DNA of 64,000 nt from Parietichytrium sp. I65-24A (lineage: Eukaryota; Sar; Bigyra; Thraustochytrida; Thraustochytriidae). The stretch's first letter is position 1. Every line of letters begins with the position of its first letter. Shown piece by piece: positions 49,409 to 59,071 of this stretch. The position numbers were made by a program, and so were the translations under genes. The DNA is taken from assembly GCA_012862575.1 (NCBI GenBank), contig BLSF01000028.1:434001-498000 (forward strand), in the 5' to 3' direction. The notes under the pieces were generated by a model. It was not told the origin of the DNA. It did no database searches and worked only from the letters and a program-made list of their open reading frames with translations.

Positions 49409-50415
49409 GGTGTCTACGGGGATGCTCCAGAGAAAATATTGACAATAAGAAACGCGAAATGGTCGGATGCTCTGCGACTTGGTCGCTTCGAAAGCACTTG
49501 CTCTACGGGGTAGCCAGGTCGCACCTGCTCGGCCGTCTTGCAGTCTCACACACGTCAAGAGTCTCTCCTTGCCTGAGCTTGGAGCTTGGAGTCAAATCAT
49601 CTCAGTTCGGATAGATACTCGTTGAGCTTACTGTGTGTTATCCTTTACAACTACCACTCGCCTTACGCACAGCTTCACAGTCAATCACGTCACCTGTGAA
49701 CATCAGAGTGACTGTGACAACTGAGACGGTACAGTACGGCACTCGAGTACTAGTTCGACACCTACTGCCAGGGCTGTCATATTGGTAACTAACTACTCAG
49801 AACCGAAGGACTCGGATCGAATAACACTTCTTGACAGCACGCTGACGCCGACGCCAAAAGCAGAGAATTCAGAATTCAAAATAATTACTCAGAATCAGTA
49901 CTTGTCATAGAAGGAGACCGTCAGAGGTACTGACGCGAGCACTGGTACTGAGTACTAGTCTCTTGCCTGGAAAAGGCGGAACCATCATCGCGACAACAAA
50001 CTCTACCGAGCTATTAAATGGATGGGTAGCCTCAGGCTGCCTATTGAAGGTACTAAGTAGCACTATTTCCAGGAAGGTATCTCTTACGCCCTTGAGAACA
50101 CTGCTATTGTGAGATGAAACCAATCTCTACTCATGCCAGGTGGAATGCTTTCTGACTGCACACTCCTACTAGCGAACGGCTAACGAATGGGACGAGCACA
50201 GTACATGCACTGCATATGCAGTGGTACTCAGTATTTACTGCTACTGTTACTGTACTCACCAGTACTGGCACTGATATACGTGTACTGACAGTGAGTACTG
50301 AAATCACCACTTTGAAAATGCCCGAGGTGGAAGCATAAAGCGTGGAGCTTGGAGCGTGGAGCAGCGTCGCTCAGCACCGTCAGATCGAGAGGCTCAGGGA
50401 AGTGAAAAAAAGGCA
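49409..50415. other. 1-kb divergent promoter region rich in AGTACT words
   Basis: This lies between the MPI and cytochrome b561 start codons. It contains CACTCGAGTACTAG (49740-49753), a partial copy of the window's recurring palindrome, and many GAGTACT, CAGTACT and TACTGAGTACT words, especially near 49940 and 50220-50300. No gene is supported. Confidence 0.55.
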
Positions 50416-51171
50416 ATGGCTCAGAAACGCAAGCAAACACCAGCGGCTGCGCCGGCAAAAGCTGCAGCTCCAGCAGCCCCGAGTAATGAGGCTCGCGCTG
50501 CCGCTGCCCTCGCTGCCAAGCGCAACAAGGCGGTTCAACAGTATGGGTTTTGGAAATGGGCGATTATTGTTTACGGCCTAGTCGTGAGCTTTGCCATGGC
50601 ATATCGCAAGGGCGAGTGGTCGTGGTTTTCGTGGCACCCTTTCCTCATGTTCCTTGCCGCAGTTCCGGTCAATTTGCTTGCAGTCATGATCAAGCGTATG
50701 GGCGGCCTGGAAAATACTCGCTTGCACGGTAACTTGTTCTTTCTATCTGGCCTCATGATGGCTGGAGGCTTTTACGTCATCTACACCAACAAGGACATGT
50801 TTCTGAAGGAGCGTAAGTTTCCTGCTTTATTTGTTTGGTCCACAGGAGTGTTTCTTTCGAGCGTGGTTCGCTAACCTTTACAACTTTTTCTCGCAGATTT
50901 CCAAACGACGCACTCCTACATCGGTTCCGCGGTATTTCTCTCTATGATTGCCGTCGCCATTTTCGCGTCACTCGCAATAAGCCCAGATTACGGTATGTTG
51001 AAAGGCAATGTCCTTGTTAGAAACGTGCACAAGCTGCTTGGTCGCCTTACTGTGCTCTGGGGATTTATGGCCTGCATGACCGGAATTCAGACGATTGAAG
51101 AATCCGCAGTCGTCCACGTCTTTACTGCGATACCACTTATGTATGCAGCATATGAGGTACTCAAAGACTAG
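50416..51171 (+). CDS. Cytochrome b561-domain membrane protein (223 aa, one intron)
   Basis: Exons 50416-50812 and 50897-51171 are joined by an 84-nt intron (GTAAGT to CTCGCAG, phase 1). After a basic, Ala/Pro-rich leader of about 40 residues come about five or six spans. Four histidines fall where b561 heme ligands are expected: SWHPFLMF, RLHGNLFF, THSYIGS (His completed across the splice) and NVHKLLGR. Such proteins carry electrons across membranes using two b-type hemes, often with ascorbate as donor. No fused DOMON or reductase domain is present. The protein is slightly shorter than plant and animal CYB561 and resembles the small protist forms. The stop is 195 bases from the stop of the convergent CHD gene. 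Confidence 0.85.
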
Positions 51172-51366
51172 TTGCTAAACTTAAAGTTAATCCAAATCGT
51201 CATGTCTTTTCTTTTCCCTTCTGTTCTGAATTTTTATCTTTAGGTCTTGTTTATTTTTACTCTTCCGCGACCGGTCTCATGACTTCAAATTGCTGATGCA
51301 AAATTTCTGCTCACCGACAATCGCAAATGCCAAGCGGCAGCACTTCATGCGGACACTATTGACTCC

Positions 51367-54300
51367 TCAACGCTGCACGAGGAGCTGCAAGTACATCTGA
51401 ATATTACGAAAAGAAGGAAGATATGATGCTGGTCCCTGCTCCAAAATCATATTCAAGTTGAGGACCTGCTCGGAATCCCCCGCAGCGCTACCATCTGCTT
51501 TGGGGTCCTTGGGTGATCTGCGGCGCCTCGTGTCTTCGCGGGCAGCGAGGTGCTGGTTCATCAAGTGCAGGAGAGCCTGCATCCTATCCGTCCCCAAAAT
51601 TTGGGCAAAAATTAAGCTTGGATCGGCCGCGATACGATGTATCGTGATCTTGCTGAATCCGTGCTTTGATATCCCGATCAAGAGATGCATGTCCATCTCA
51701 CGAGTCCAGCACAAATTCACCTTCCTCAGCTGCATAGTGTGGAGCTTTGATCTCGCAGTACCAATCACATCCATGTCGTGAATTGCAACGGCAGTGCGGT
51801 TGAATACCAACCTTTCCCAGTCCAAGTACGAAGCAATTGCGACGACTTCGCCGGCTTCTCCAACAACCTCTTCCTTGGCATCTACTGACTCAGGCTCAGC
51901 GCTATTTCCTTCCTCAACATCACCTGCGGCGGGCTTGGAGTCTGCTAATTCGCCCCCCGAGAGCATATCGCCGCTACTCTGCGATACCCCTTTGCCTGTG
52001 CCTTCTTCTACCTTTACCTGTTGGCTCGGTGCCTTTCCGGACTCCTCTTCGACATCCATTTTCTCGGGGGCGCTTGCTTCGGCTCCGGAGGAACTATCGA
52101 TCTTTTGTTCTTCGCCAAGCGCTCCACTAGACTTGCTTTCCGTGAGGCCCTCAACTTTCGCAACTTGCTCAACTTGGACCTGTGGTGGCACGCCTCCCTC
52201 GATCTCCGCCTTGGTTGCGCTAAGAGCCTCCCATACTTTCTGCGCATGCCCGTCCAAAAGCCTGCTCCGCCTCGTGTCGAAAATGAAAACTTGGGCGGCG
52301 TCCAATGGTCGCCCCACAAGAAGAGGCTTTATAATATCCAAGTAAGCTGCCGCATCGTATGGATCACTCTGCTCCACCGCGTTGCTAGGCAATAACCCGG
52401 TCAAATTCAGCATGAATGGTGGCATTGCGCCAACAGGTGTTTCGCCTGTGAGGTGTGCAGGGTGAGCTTGTCCGAGCGACTGTCTAGTCTCAAAGGACAG
52501 GATTCTACGCTGGGTCTGAACAGCAAGCTCGTATTCCTCAAACTTCCACTCTTTGCCTTGCATGCGAGAAACAAAAGCTGCCGGGATCAAAAATGCCTCC
52601 ATTAGATCCTGAATTGTCTCCAGGTCCTTAGCAAGAAAGCCGTTGACGCGGGTCAAAACGTCGCCTGGTTTCAGAAATTTGCCATTGCCCAGCTCAGCGA
52701 ACTCTTTCCTGCAACCCTGTGCGATCCACTCTATGCGAGAATTGCCTCGCGCGGATTTCAGCCTTCGCATCCCCAGAATTATTCCCATGGGCATATTGCC
52801 GGCGCCAATGATCTCATAGCTCAAGGCAGAAAACCCTCTCTCTATTCTCTGTCGATGGAGCTGCTCAACAGCGGCGGGAGCTGATTCATCTTTTCCTACT
52901 GGCTCCAGACTGCTATTCTTTGGATCGCCGCCGTTTTGGTCGGCCTCACCCACACCCGACACACTGGCGCTCTGGTCAGCCTTGCTGTCATCCGGATGGG
53001 GTCGTTTTGCATCAGAATCGAGGTTGCTCGCGCCTTCCTCCGTATCTTTCACAACTTCCATCTTTTCCTCCTGGAGAGCATCCTGTGCAGCTTCGGAGGA
53101 AGGGCCGCTATCAGCTGCATCAGCCTCACTGACAACCTTTGCAGGAACAGGTTGGCTTGCTACTTGCCCTTCAGAGCCATTTCTCTCCGTTTTGAGCTGA
53201 TTTGCAGCTCCGCTTTCGCCTCCTTCAGAAGGCACAGACGCGCTGCCCTCTCTGTTGGCTCCAACTTCGCCTGAAGACGGTTCACTTTTCTCCGTGGCCT
53301 TCGGGTCTTCTCCATCTTCGTTCGCAGCTGGCACTTCGCTCTTCTCTGTAACCGCATCTTCGGCTTTAACCGTTTCGGCCTCTTTGATATTTCCACTAGA
53401 TCCGCCGTTTACCTCTGCTGCTCCATCGCGCTCATCGTGCCCACTGCTTGGCGAGTCAGACTCCAGCTTCGCACTGTTCCCAACAGGCACCTCCATGGCC
53501 TTGGAGAGCACAGATACGGCCGTGGTGATGCCTTTTTCCACGTATTTTTCCACATCCAGGAGCAATTGCAAATTCTCCAAAAGCATTCTCGCACCGCCAT
53601 TGATCATTCTCGACAAGAAAACGGGTTTGGTGAGAACGCTTTGAACTTGGGCCAGCTCTTCGTTTTCTAAACGAGAAATCCGTGCTCGATCGAGAATGTC
53701 CGCAGCAGTATACATTGGGTCAAAGGCCTTGCAGCCGTACTTGATGAAGTCATTAGAACGCTTTGGATCAGATGCGGCTTCAGAGCAGGCGTATGTATAT
53801 ACAGCTCGTACTATCGCGCTGCAAAAGCGCACCACGCGATCTTCGCTTCCGAACGATTCAAGATTGCCGCTCGAGGTGAATTGGCCCCATTTACCCCATT
53901 TGCCCCAACCGTACGTTGTCAGAAACTCAATGACCCCGTCCCTACTCGTTTCTGACCAAGGGCGACCGTCCACCACGACAACAGGCTTAGATACAGCAGG
54001 CTTACGCTGAACAGGTTTTCTTGGATTTGGACCGAGCTGGCTCGGCGAAACGGGAGTACCGGCATCTGCGTCTTCCTCTTCTTCCTCATTCGAGTTCTCC
54101 TCATGCCCGGAGTATTCGTCATCGCTTTGTCTGCTCTTCTTTCCGTCTTTCTTCCCATTCTTGCTTTTACCATCTCCTTTCTTCTTCTTCCCATCGTCAC
54201 TATCTTCGTCCAAGTCAGAGAGGTTTTTCACCATCCCCATGCGAACAACGGCCCTTCTCTTCCTCTTATGTCCTTCGCCCAAAATTTCGTCCTTGGAAAG

Positions 54301-57300
54301 ACCAAGTCCAGATAAGAGCGACTCGCTCGGATCGTCCCCGGGATCTTTGAACCCCGCAACCTTGCTCCAAAACTGCGGGTCGTCCACGTCCACATTCTCC
54401 TTACTCTCATTTTCTCCTGCGATGAATACCGCTTTTGCAAAGGCGCCAAGAACAGACTTGTCCGTAATTCCTCCGCCCGAAGAGTCTTTGTTGTAATCAA
54501 TGACATGACTGGCCTTGTCCAGGATTTCCTCGATGGTAGCGTTCATAAAGTTCTGACTTGCCTCCTCGGAGGCCTGTTCGCTCTCACCAAATACGGCATA
54601 AGCTCCGTGTTTTAAAATGTGATCCACTTCTTTGGCACTCAAGCTAGCTTTGCTTTTGTTTTTCGCGCCGGTCTCCTTCGCCCCCGCCAACATGGCCCGA
54701 TCGAGGCCTAGCTTGATCGATGCCTTCTCAAACATGACCATCTCATAAGTCTTCCGCGTCATGAGCCGATACACCTTGACCGCTCTGGTCTGCCCGATGC
54801 GGTGCGAGCGGGCTTGCGCTTGCAAGTCATTCTGTGGGTTCCAATCTGAGTCGTAGATAATGACAGTGTCAGCGGTGGTGAGATTCAATCCCAACCCACC
54901 TGCACGAGTGGAGAGCAGCATGATGAAGTGGCTGGAATTTGGGGCAGAGAAACGGTCGATCGCAGCCTGCCTGTCCGCACCAGTGACGGTACCGTCCAAA
55001 CGCTCGCACTTGAAAGACCGCACCCTGCAGTATTCCTGTAAAAGGTCCAGCATTCGTACCATCTGTGAAAAAATGAGCACTTTGTGCTGACCTGACTTCA
55101 ACTTGGGTAAAAGTTTGTCCAAGAGAATCAACTTTCCGGAAGCCTGTACGAGCTGCCCTTCCCTTGTTTTTATTTTGAGCATCGAATCCGGAGCGTCAAC
55201 TTCCGCGGCAACAGCGTCCTCCACGCCGTTAATCAAAAAAGGGTGGTTGCAACACTTACGTAGCTCCATCATCACGTTCATCAGGCGCGGTCCATTGCCG
55301 CTTTTGCCTCCACGGAAAAGAAACGAGGTGTTTTTCTCGTAGATCCCTCGGTAGTACTGTTTCTGCAGATGTGTGAGCTCAACTTCAACGAGAGTTTCTT
55401 GCTTTGGTGGAAGCTGTTTTCCGACATCCTCCTTAACTCTACGAAGAAGAAACGGTCTCAGAACCTCTGTGAGTTTTTCGACTTGACTGTGGCTCGTCAT
55501 GGTGCCAAACTCTTCCATAAAACGAGCAAAGTTGGCTTCCATGAACCAAAACTTTTCATCCGACTCGTCCACGTTAGCGGTTTTTGGCGGCCTTCGCCCG
55601 GGCTCTGTGGGCAAGGTGACGAGAAAGTTCATCAGCGACCAAAGCTCCTCTGTGTTATTTTGAATGGGTGTACCGGTAAGGAGGACGGTGAAATCCCTCG
55701 TATAGCTCTGTAGCTCTCGGGCAAGTTGCGACTTCCTGTTTTTCAGGCGATGAGCTTCGTCGACTACAAGGCAACGCCAGGGAATTTTGCGAAGCTTCGT
55801 CGCCTCGCGCGCGGCAATTTCGTAAGTCGTGATTAGTATTTCAAATCGCATAAACTCTTTGTGATGAATTTTGCGGGCATCTTCGCCGTTGTACGCTTCG
55901 GATCGACGAAAGTAGAACTCGAAATCGTCAGCCTCTTGTCTAGCCTCCTGTGAGCCATGAAACACAACGGCGTTCATTTTTGTCCACGTCTGAATTTCGC
56001 GCTGCCACTGCACGACACAAGAAAGGGGAACTATAATCAAATGCGGTCCTCTAGTTCGCATCCACTTTTGCTTGCCTGCACTGACCTTTGGAGGTATTCT
56101 CCTCCCCGCCTTCAATTCTTCGAGCATTGCCACGACTTGGATCGTCTTTCCTAGACCCATTTCGTCTGCGAGGAGGGAACCCGGTCTTCCATTGACCCAA
56201 TTCCACAAAAGCCAATTGACACCTTCGAGCTGGTAGTCCCTTAGCTTCAAATCCTTGTCGTCACCGGTCCAGCCGTTGTAGGTGGTATTTTCGTCGAGTT
56301 TGCGGAACGCTGAGTTGCTCAGTTTGACAAGTTTTTGGTGCAGCGGAGCATATTTGTGTTTGGCGTCACCAATGTCAAGGTAGTTGAACGCTTTGAACTC
56401 GGTATACTTTTGTTCAAAGACAGACCTGTCAAGGACATCTACCCTCTCCCAGGTGATTCCATCATAGGGCACCTGCTCCCACTTTACTAGGACAAATTTG
56501 TGCCGCGCTTCGACGAGTTCAAGACTTTCGATTTGCGGGGCTTGCGCCTCTTTCTTTTTTATAGGAGCCTCTGTGTCAGGGCCCTCCTTCTCTCCCTCGA
56601 CTTTACTTGCATCGCCTTCCGCGACGCCCTCCTCTGACGTTTTCTTGCCATCAGCCTCTTCTGTTCCCTGGGTCACACTGGCCGCGGTGTCTGCCTTCTC
56701 GGTGGGGCCTTTTTCGGCCACGGCATCTTCTTCCACTACCTCAATCTTTCCTTCCGGGGCGTAATAAGAAGGATGGGTGGTGAAGTCCATCGCAGGAAGA
56801 AATTCAGTATCCACGTCCGGGTTCTCCTCGTAATACGCAAGAAAGCGGTCAACAACAACGAAGTTTGGATTGAAAGGGCATGACTCATCGGCATCCAGTT
56901 TTGCATCTGCCTGCTCCAGATCAAATTCGGTACCACCGTCCGCGGATATAAAGTTCTGCTCATCCTTCAAAAAGTTCTGGATGCGGCGCTCCACATTCGG
57001 GTCTGTCCCCAACAGCTTCCTTTCGCTCATCCACGCCACGTGGAGGTGCGAGTAGCCTTTCCACTTGACCAAGTACTCATTCTCTCCACTAGCTTTGTTC
57101 TTGCGAAAGGACAACAGCTTTTCTGTTTCCAGTGAGGGGGGAAAGTACGGGGTAAACAGTTCTCTCAGAGGCGGATTGTCGCGAAGCTCCTCCTTGGATA
57201 GCGTTGCGTCCACAGCATTTTTTGAGCCGGTGTCTTTTCGCTTGATATAGCCTCGGCGGCTTTTGACTGTCTTGGTGGGCTTTTTATCGTCGAGATCGCT

Positions 57301-58059
57301 GAATCCACCGCCATCGTCTGATCCGGGAGGAAAGTTTCCATCTTCCACAGAGTCAGACTCAAAGCCCGAGCCGTCGTTCTTCTTGACGCGGATTCTCGAG
57401 CTCTGCCGCACGGAGTGAGAGCCATCCTTGGACTTTCGTCTCTTCTCGTCTCCTTGCCGCCAAGCACCTTCACTATTGTCGCTGCTCGCTGCGTCATCAC
57501 CTTCAGATTCTACATCAAAGTAATCACTGGCGCCCTCCTCCTCGTCTCTGCTTTTGCGCGACCTTTTGGAAGACTTTTTGTCTTTGGACTTTTTCTTTTT
57601 CTTCTTCTTCTTGTCCCCGTGCTTTTTCTTCTTCTTGTCCTTCTTCGATCCCGCTGCTTTGTCCTTCTTCTTCTTTTTGCTGCTCTTGGCAGGCTTACTA
57701 GCCTCCGCGTCCGCTTCCGACCAGGACCCAGCCGAAGCACCGTCCGCGAGAGCTACGACCTCGTAGGACTCCTCGTCCTCGTGCTCGTCGCCTGCCAGGT
57801 CCAACTCCACGTCCATGTCCATCTCCTTTACGTCGTCATCTTCCAACCCTGCGTCCGAGTCGCCGGAGAAATAGTCGGCGTAGTTCTTCTTCGCGGTGCG
57901 CCGCCTGCTACTGCGCACTACGGCGTCCCCTATCACCCCTGTGAGCTCCGAGGACTCCTCGTCGCCGTGCTGCCTCCTACTGGGACGCTTACTGCTGCTC
58001 TCCGCCACATCCCCGTCCACCTCGCGGGAGCGCTTCCCGTCCCTCTTGCGACTCGCCAT
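51367..58059 (-). CDS. CHD-type chromodomain helicase, ATP-dependent chromatin remodeler (2230 aa, intronless)
   Basis: A single frame of 6.7 kb from ATG 58059. The first 290 residues are acidic and Lys-rich, with a poly-Lys block (129-165) that is a likely nuclear signal. Chromodomain 1 is at about 310-365 (YLVKWKGYSHLHVAWMSE). Chromodomain 2 begins at about 397 (NFVVVDRFLAYYEENPD) and resumes at about 510 (FVLVKWEQVPYDGITWERV), with an acidic 80-100 residue insert between. The Snf2 ATPase spans about 605-1130, with Walker A DEMGLGKT (632-639), DEAH (767-770), TGTPIQN (795-801) and the helicase-C motif near 1050-1090. A SANT/SLIDE-like DNA-binding region lies at 1370-1520 (YGWGKWGKWGQF). A PDZ-like module at about 1745-1835 and a helical domain at about 2115-2175 follow, linked by acidic low-complexity segments. 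The family slides and assembles nucleosomes, with chromodomains reading methylated histone tails. CHD subfamily assignment is uncertain. Confidence 0.93.
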   Translation of the reverse strand: MASRKRDGKRSREVDGDVAESSSKRPSRRQHGDEESSELTGVIGDAVVRSSRRRTAKKNYADYFSGDSDAGLEDDDVKEMDMDVELDLAGDEHEDEESYEVVALADGASAGSWSEADAEASKPAKSSKKKKKDKAAGSKKDKKKKKHGDKKKKKKKKSKDKKSSKRSRKSRDEEEGASDYFDVESEGDDAASSDNSEGAWRQGDEKRRKSKDGSHSVRQSSRIRVKKNDGSGFESDSVEDGNFPPGSDDGGGFSDLDDKKPTKTVKSRRGYIKRKDTGSKNAVDATLSKEELRDNPPLRELFTPYFPPSLETEKLLSFRKNKASGENEYLVKWKGYSHLHVAWMSERKLLGTDPNVERRIQNFLKDEQNFISADGGTEFDLEQADAKLDADESCPFNPNFVVVDRFLAYYEENPDVDTEFLPAMDFTTHPSYYAPEGKIEVVEEDAVAEKGPTEKADTAASVTQGTEEADGKKTSEEGVAEGDASKVEGEKEGPDTEAPIKKKEAQAPQIESLELVEARHKFVLVKWEQVPYDGITWERVDVLDRSVFEQKYTEFKAFNYLDIGDAKHKYAPLHQKLVKLSNSAFRKLDENTTYNGWTGDDKDLKLRDYQLEGVNWLLWNWVNGRPGSLLADEMGLGKTIQVVAMLEELKAGRRIPPKVSAGKQKWMRTRGPHLIIVPLSCVVQWQREIQTWTKMNAVVFHGSQEARQEADDFEFYFRRSEAYNGEDARKIHHKEFMRFEILITTYEIAAREATKLRKIPWRCLVVDEAHRLKNRKSQLARELQSYTRDFTVLLTGTPIQNNTEELWSLMNFLVTLPTEPGRRPPKTANVDESDEKFWFMEANFARFMEEFGTMTSHSQVEKLTEVLRPFLLRRVKEDVGKQLPPKQETLVEVELTHLQKQYYRGIYEKNTSFLFRGGKSGNGPRLMNVMMELRKCCNHPFLINGVEDAVAAEVDAPDSMLKIKTREGQLVQASGKLILLDKLLPKLKSGQHKVLIFSQMVRMLDLLQEYCRVRSFKCERLDGTVTGADRQAAIDRFSAPNSSHFIMLLSTRAGGLGLNLTTADTVIIYDSDWNPQNDLQAQARSHRIGQTRAVKVYRLMTRKTYEMVMFEKASIKLGLDRAMLAGAKETGAKNKSKASLSAKEVDHILKHGAYAVFGESEQASEEASQNFMNATIEEILDKASHVIDYNKDSSGGGITDKSVLGAFAKAVFIAGENESKENVDVDDPQFWSKVAGFKDPGDDPSESLLSGLGLSKDEILGEGHKRKRRAVVRMGMVKNLSDLDEDSDDGKKKKGDGKSKNGKKDGKKSRQSDDEYSGHEENSNEEEEEDADAGTPVSPSQLGPNPRKPVQRKPAVSKPVVVVDGRPWSETSRDGVIEFLTTYGWGKWGKWGQFTSSGNLESFGSEDRVVRFCSAIVRAVYTYACSEAASDPKRSNDFIKYGCKAFDPMYTAADILDRARISRLENEELAQVQSVLTKPVFLSRMINGGARMLLENLQLLLDVEKYVEKGITTAVSVLSKAMEVPVGNSAKLESDSPSSGHDERDGAAEVNGGSSGNIKEAETVKAEDAVTEKSEVPAANEDGEDPKATEKSEPSSGEVGANREGSASVPSEGGESGAANQLKTERNGSEGQVASQPVPAKVVSEADAADSGPSSEAAQDALQEEKMEVVKDTEEGASNLDSDAKRPHPDDSKADQSASVSGVGEADQNGGDPKNSSLEPVGKDESAPAAVEQLHRQRIERGFSALSYEIIGAGNMPMGIILGMRRLKSARGNSRIEWIAQGCRKEFAELGNGKFLKPGDVLTRVNGFLAKDLETIQDLMEAFLIPAAFVSRMQGKEWKFEEYELAVQTQRRILSFETRQSLGQAHPAHLTGETPVGAMPPFMLNLTGLLPSNAVEQSDPYDAAAYLDIIKPLLVGRPLDAAQVFIFDTRRSRLLDGHAQKVWEALSATKAEIEGGVPPQVQVEQVAKVEGLTESKSSGALGEEQKIDSSSGAEASAPEKMDVEEESGKAPSQQVKVEEGTGKGVSQSSGDMLSGGELADSKPAAGDVEEGNSAEPESVDAKEEVVGEAGEVVAIASYLDWERLVFNRTAVAIHDMDVIGTARSKLHTMQLRKVNLCWTREMDMHLLIGISKHGFSKITIHRIAADPSLIFAQILGTDRMQALLHLMNQHLAAREDTRRRRSPKDPKADGSAAGDSEQVLNLNMILEQGPASYLPSFRNIQMYLQLLVQR

Positions 58060-58093
58060 TCCTGCGCTTCGCTTCCCCGCTCCTTCGCTCCTT

Positions 58094-58138
58094 CCTTCGT
58101 TCGTTCGTTCCTTCGTTCGTTCGTTCGTTCGTTCGTTC
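58094..58138 (+). repeat. (TTCG)n tandem repeat in CHD leader
   Basis: About ten copies of TTCG with one or two TTCC variants, 35 bases upstream of the CHD start codon. It would be transcribed as CGAA repeats in the 5' untranslated region. Confidence 0.8.
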
Positions 58139-58205
58139 CTTCCACCCGACCGCCCGCGCGGCTCCTCCGTATCCTTAGGAAACCTCCGTATATACGTGCC
58201 CCCAC

Positions 58206-58240
58206 GCTCTCTCTCTCTCTGTCTCTCTGTCTCTCTCTCC
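58206..58240 (+). repeat. (CT)n-rich run
   Basis: CT dinucleotides interrupted by two GT steps, in the CHD upstream region. It reads as a GA tract on the CHD-coding strand. Confidence 0.8.
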
Positions 58241-58370
58241 CGCGGGAAACCTCTTCCGAGGCTGTCTCTCCCTCTGTCTTGGGTTCCTGCGGGGGCGCTC
58301 GCGCGTAGGAGAGCCAGCGGCGAGGACGGCGACGAACGCGAAGGAACCGCTGCCAGCTAGCTAGTGCCTC

Positions 58371-58382
58371 GTACTCGAGTAC
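58371..58382. promoter_or_regulatory. GTACTCGAGTAC palindrome upstream of CHD gene
   Basis: A perfect copy of the recurring 12-bp palindrome, about 310 bases upstream of the CHD start codon. Confidence 0.45.
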
Positions 58383-59071
58383 TCTCAGAGACTACGGCCG
58401 AGGAGTCTGACAAGTCTGAGGACGCTGCTGGTGGTGACACAAGTGGGGGGGCGCGGAGACTACGGAAACATCTAGTGGACCCAACAGGGTTTGAAATGCA
58501 GGGTAGCCAAGATATGCGACGATCCCAGTAGCCAGGATGTAGCTTGGCGCCTAGCTCCGAGTTAAGATAATTTTCATATGGCTTTCAGTAGCCTTCTGGC
58601 AGTGTGGCCCATGTGAGCTCAATTTCAAAAAATAAATGAACAACAGAGTCGCGTTTATGTCCACATGTCAAGGGAACAAGCGCTCGGAGACACAGGCCCA
58701 GTGCTCCGGAAGAGTGGTCTGCTGATATTCTGAGCTATTTTCGGACTGACAGTGAAGAAAAGGGAATCTCTCACCCTGAAAGCGCCGTGGGTCACTGCGC
58801 GACCTCTTCAATCTTCAATGAGGAGGATCACGAGGACTCGAAGGACTCGGGCAGGCTCAGCTACCAACCCTACTAACAGTTACTTGTACTACGAACAGGA
58901 GCAGCGATTCCTACCGACTGAAGCCAAAGCATGCCAAAGGTATTTCACATTTCACGTTCTGCTCAGGGAAAAACCGAAACGAATTCCGTTCTGGAAGAGC
59001 GCTTGATCTTGTGAGCTACTCAGAGACAAGGCAAAGGTGTTCTATAAACGGGTGAACTTGGCGCGGGCACT

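Larger units (their letters stand above)
58060..59071. other. Divergent promoter region with pyrimidine-rich repeats
   Basis: The CHD 5' leader side carries a (TTCG)n run at 58094-58138 and a (CT)n run at 58206-58240. A GTACTCGAGTAC element sits at 58371-58382. On the other side TATAAAC lies at about 59043, only some 30 bases before the ATG at 59072. No gene is seen here. Confidence 0.6.

Noticed and set aside
57415-58308. Plus-strand frame of 297 codons opposite the CHD N-terminus
   Set aside because: It is the shadow of Lys/Ser-rich CHD coding sequence and of the TTCG and CT repeats, giving long Leu/Phe/Ser runs.
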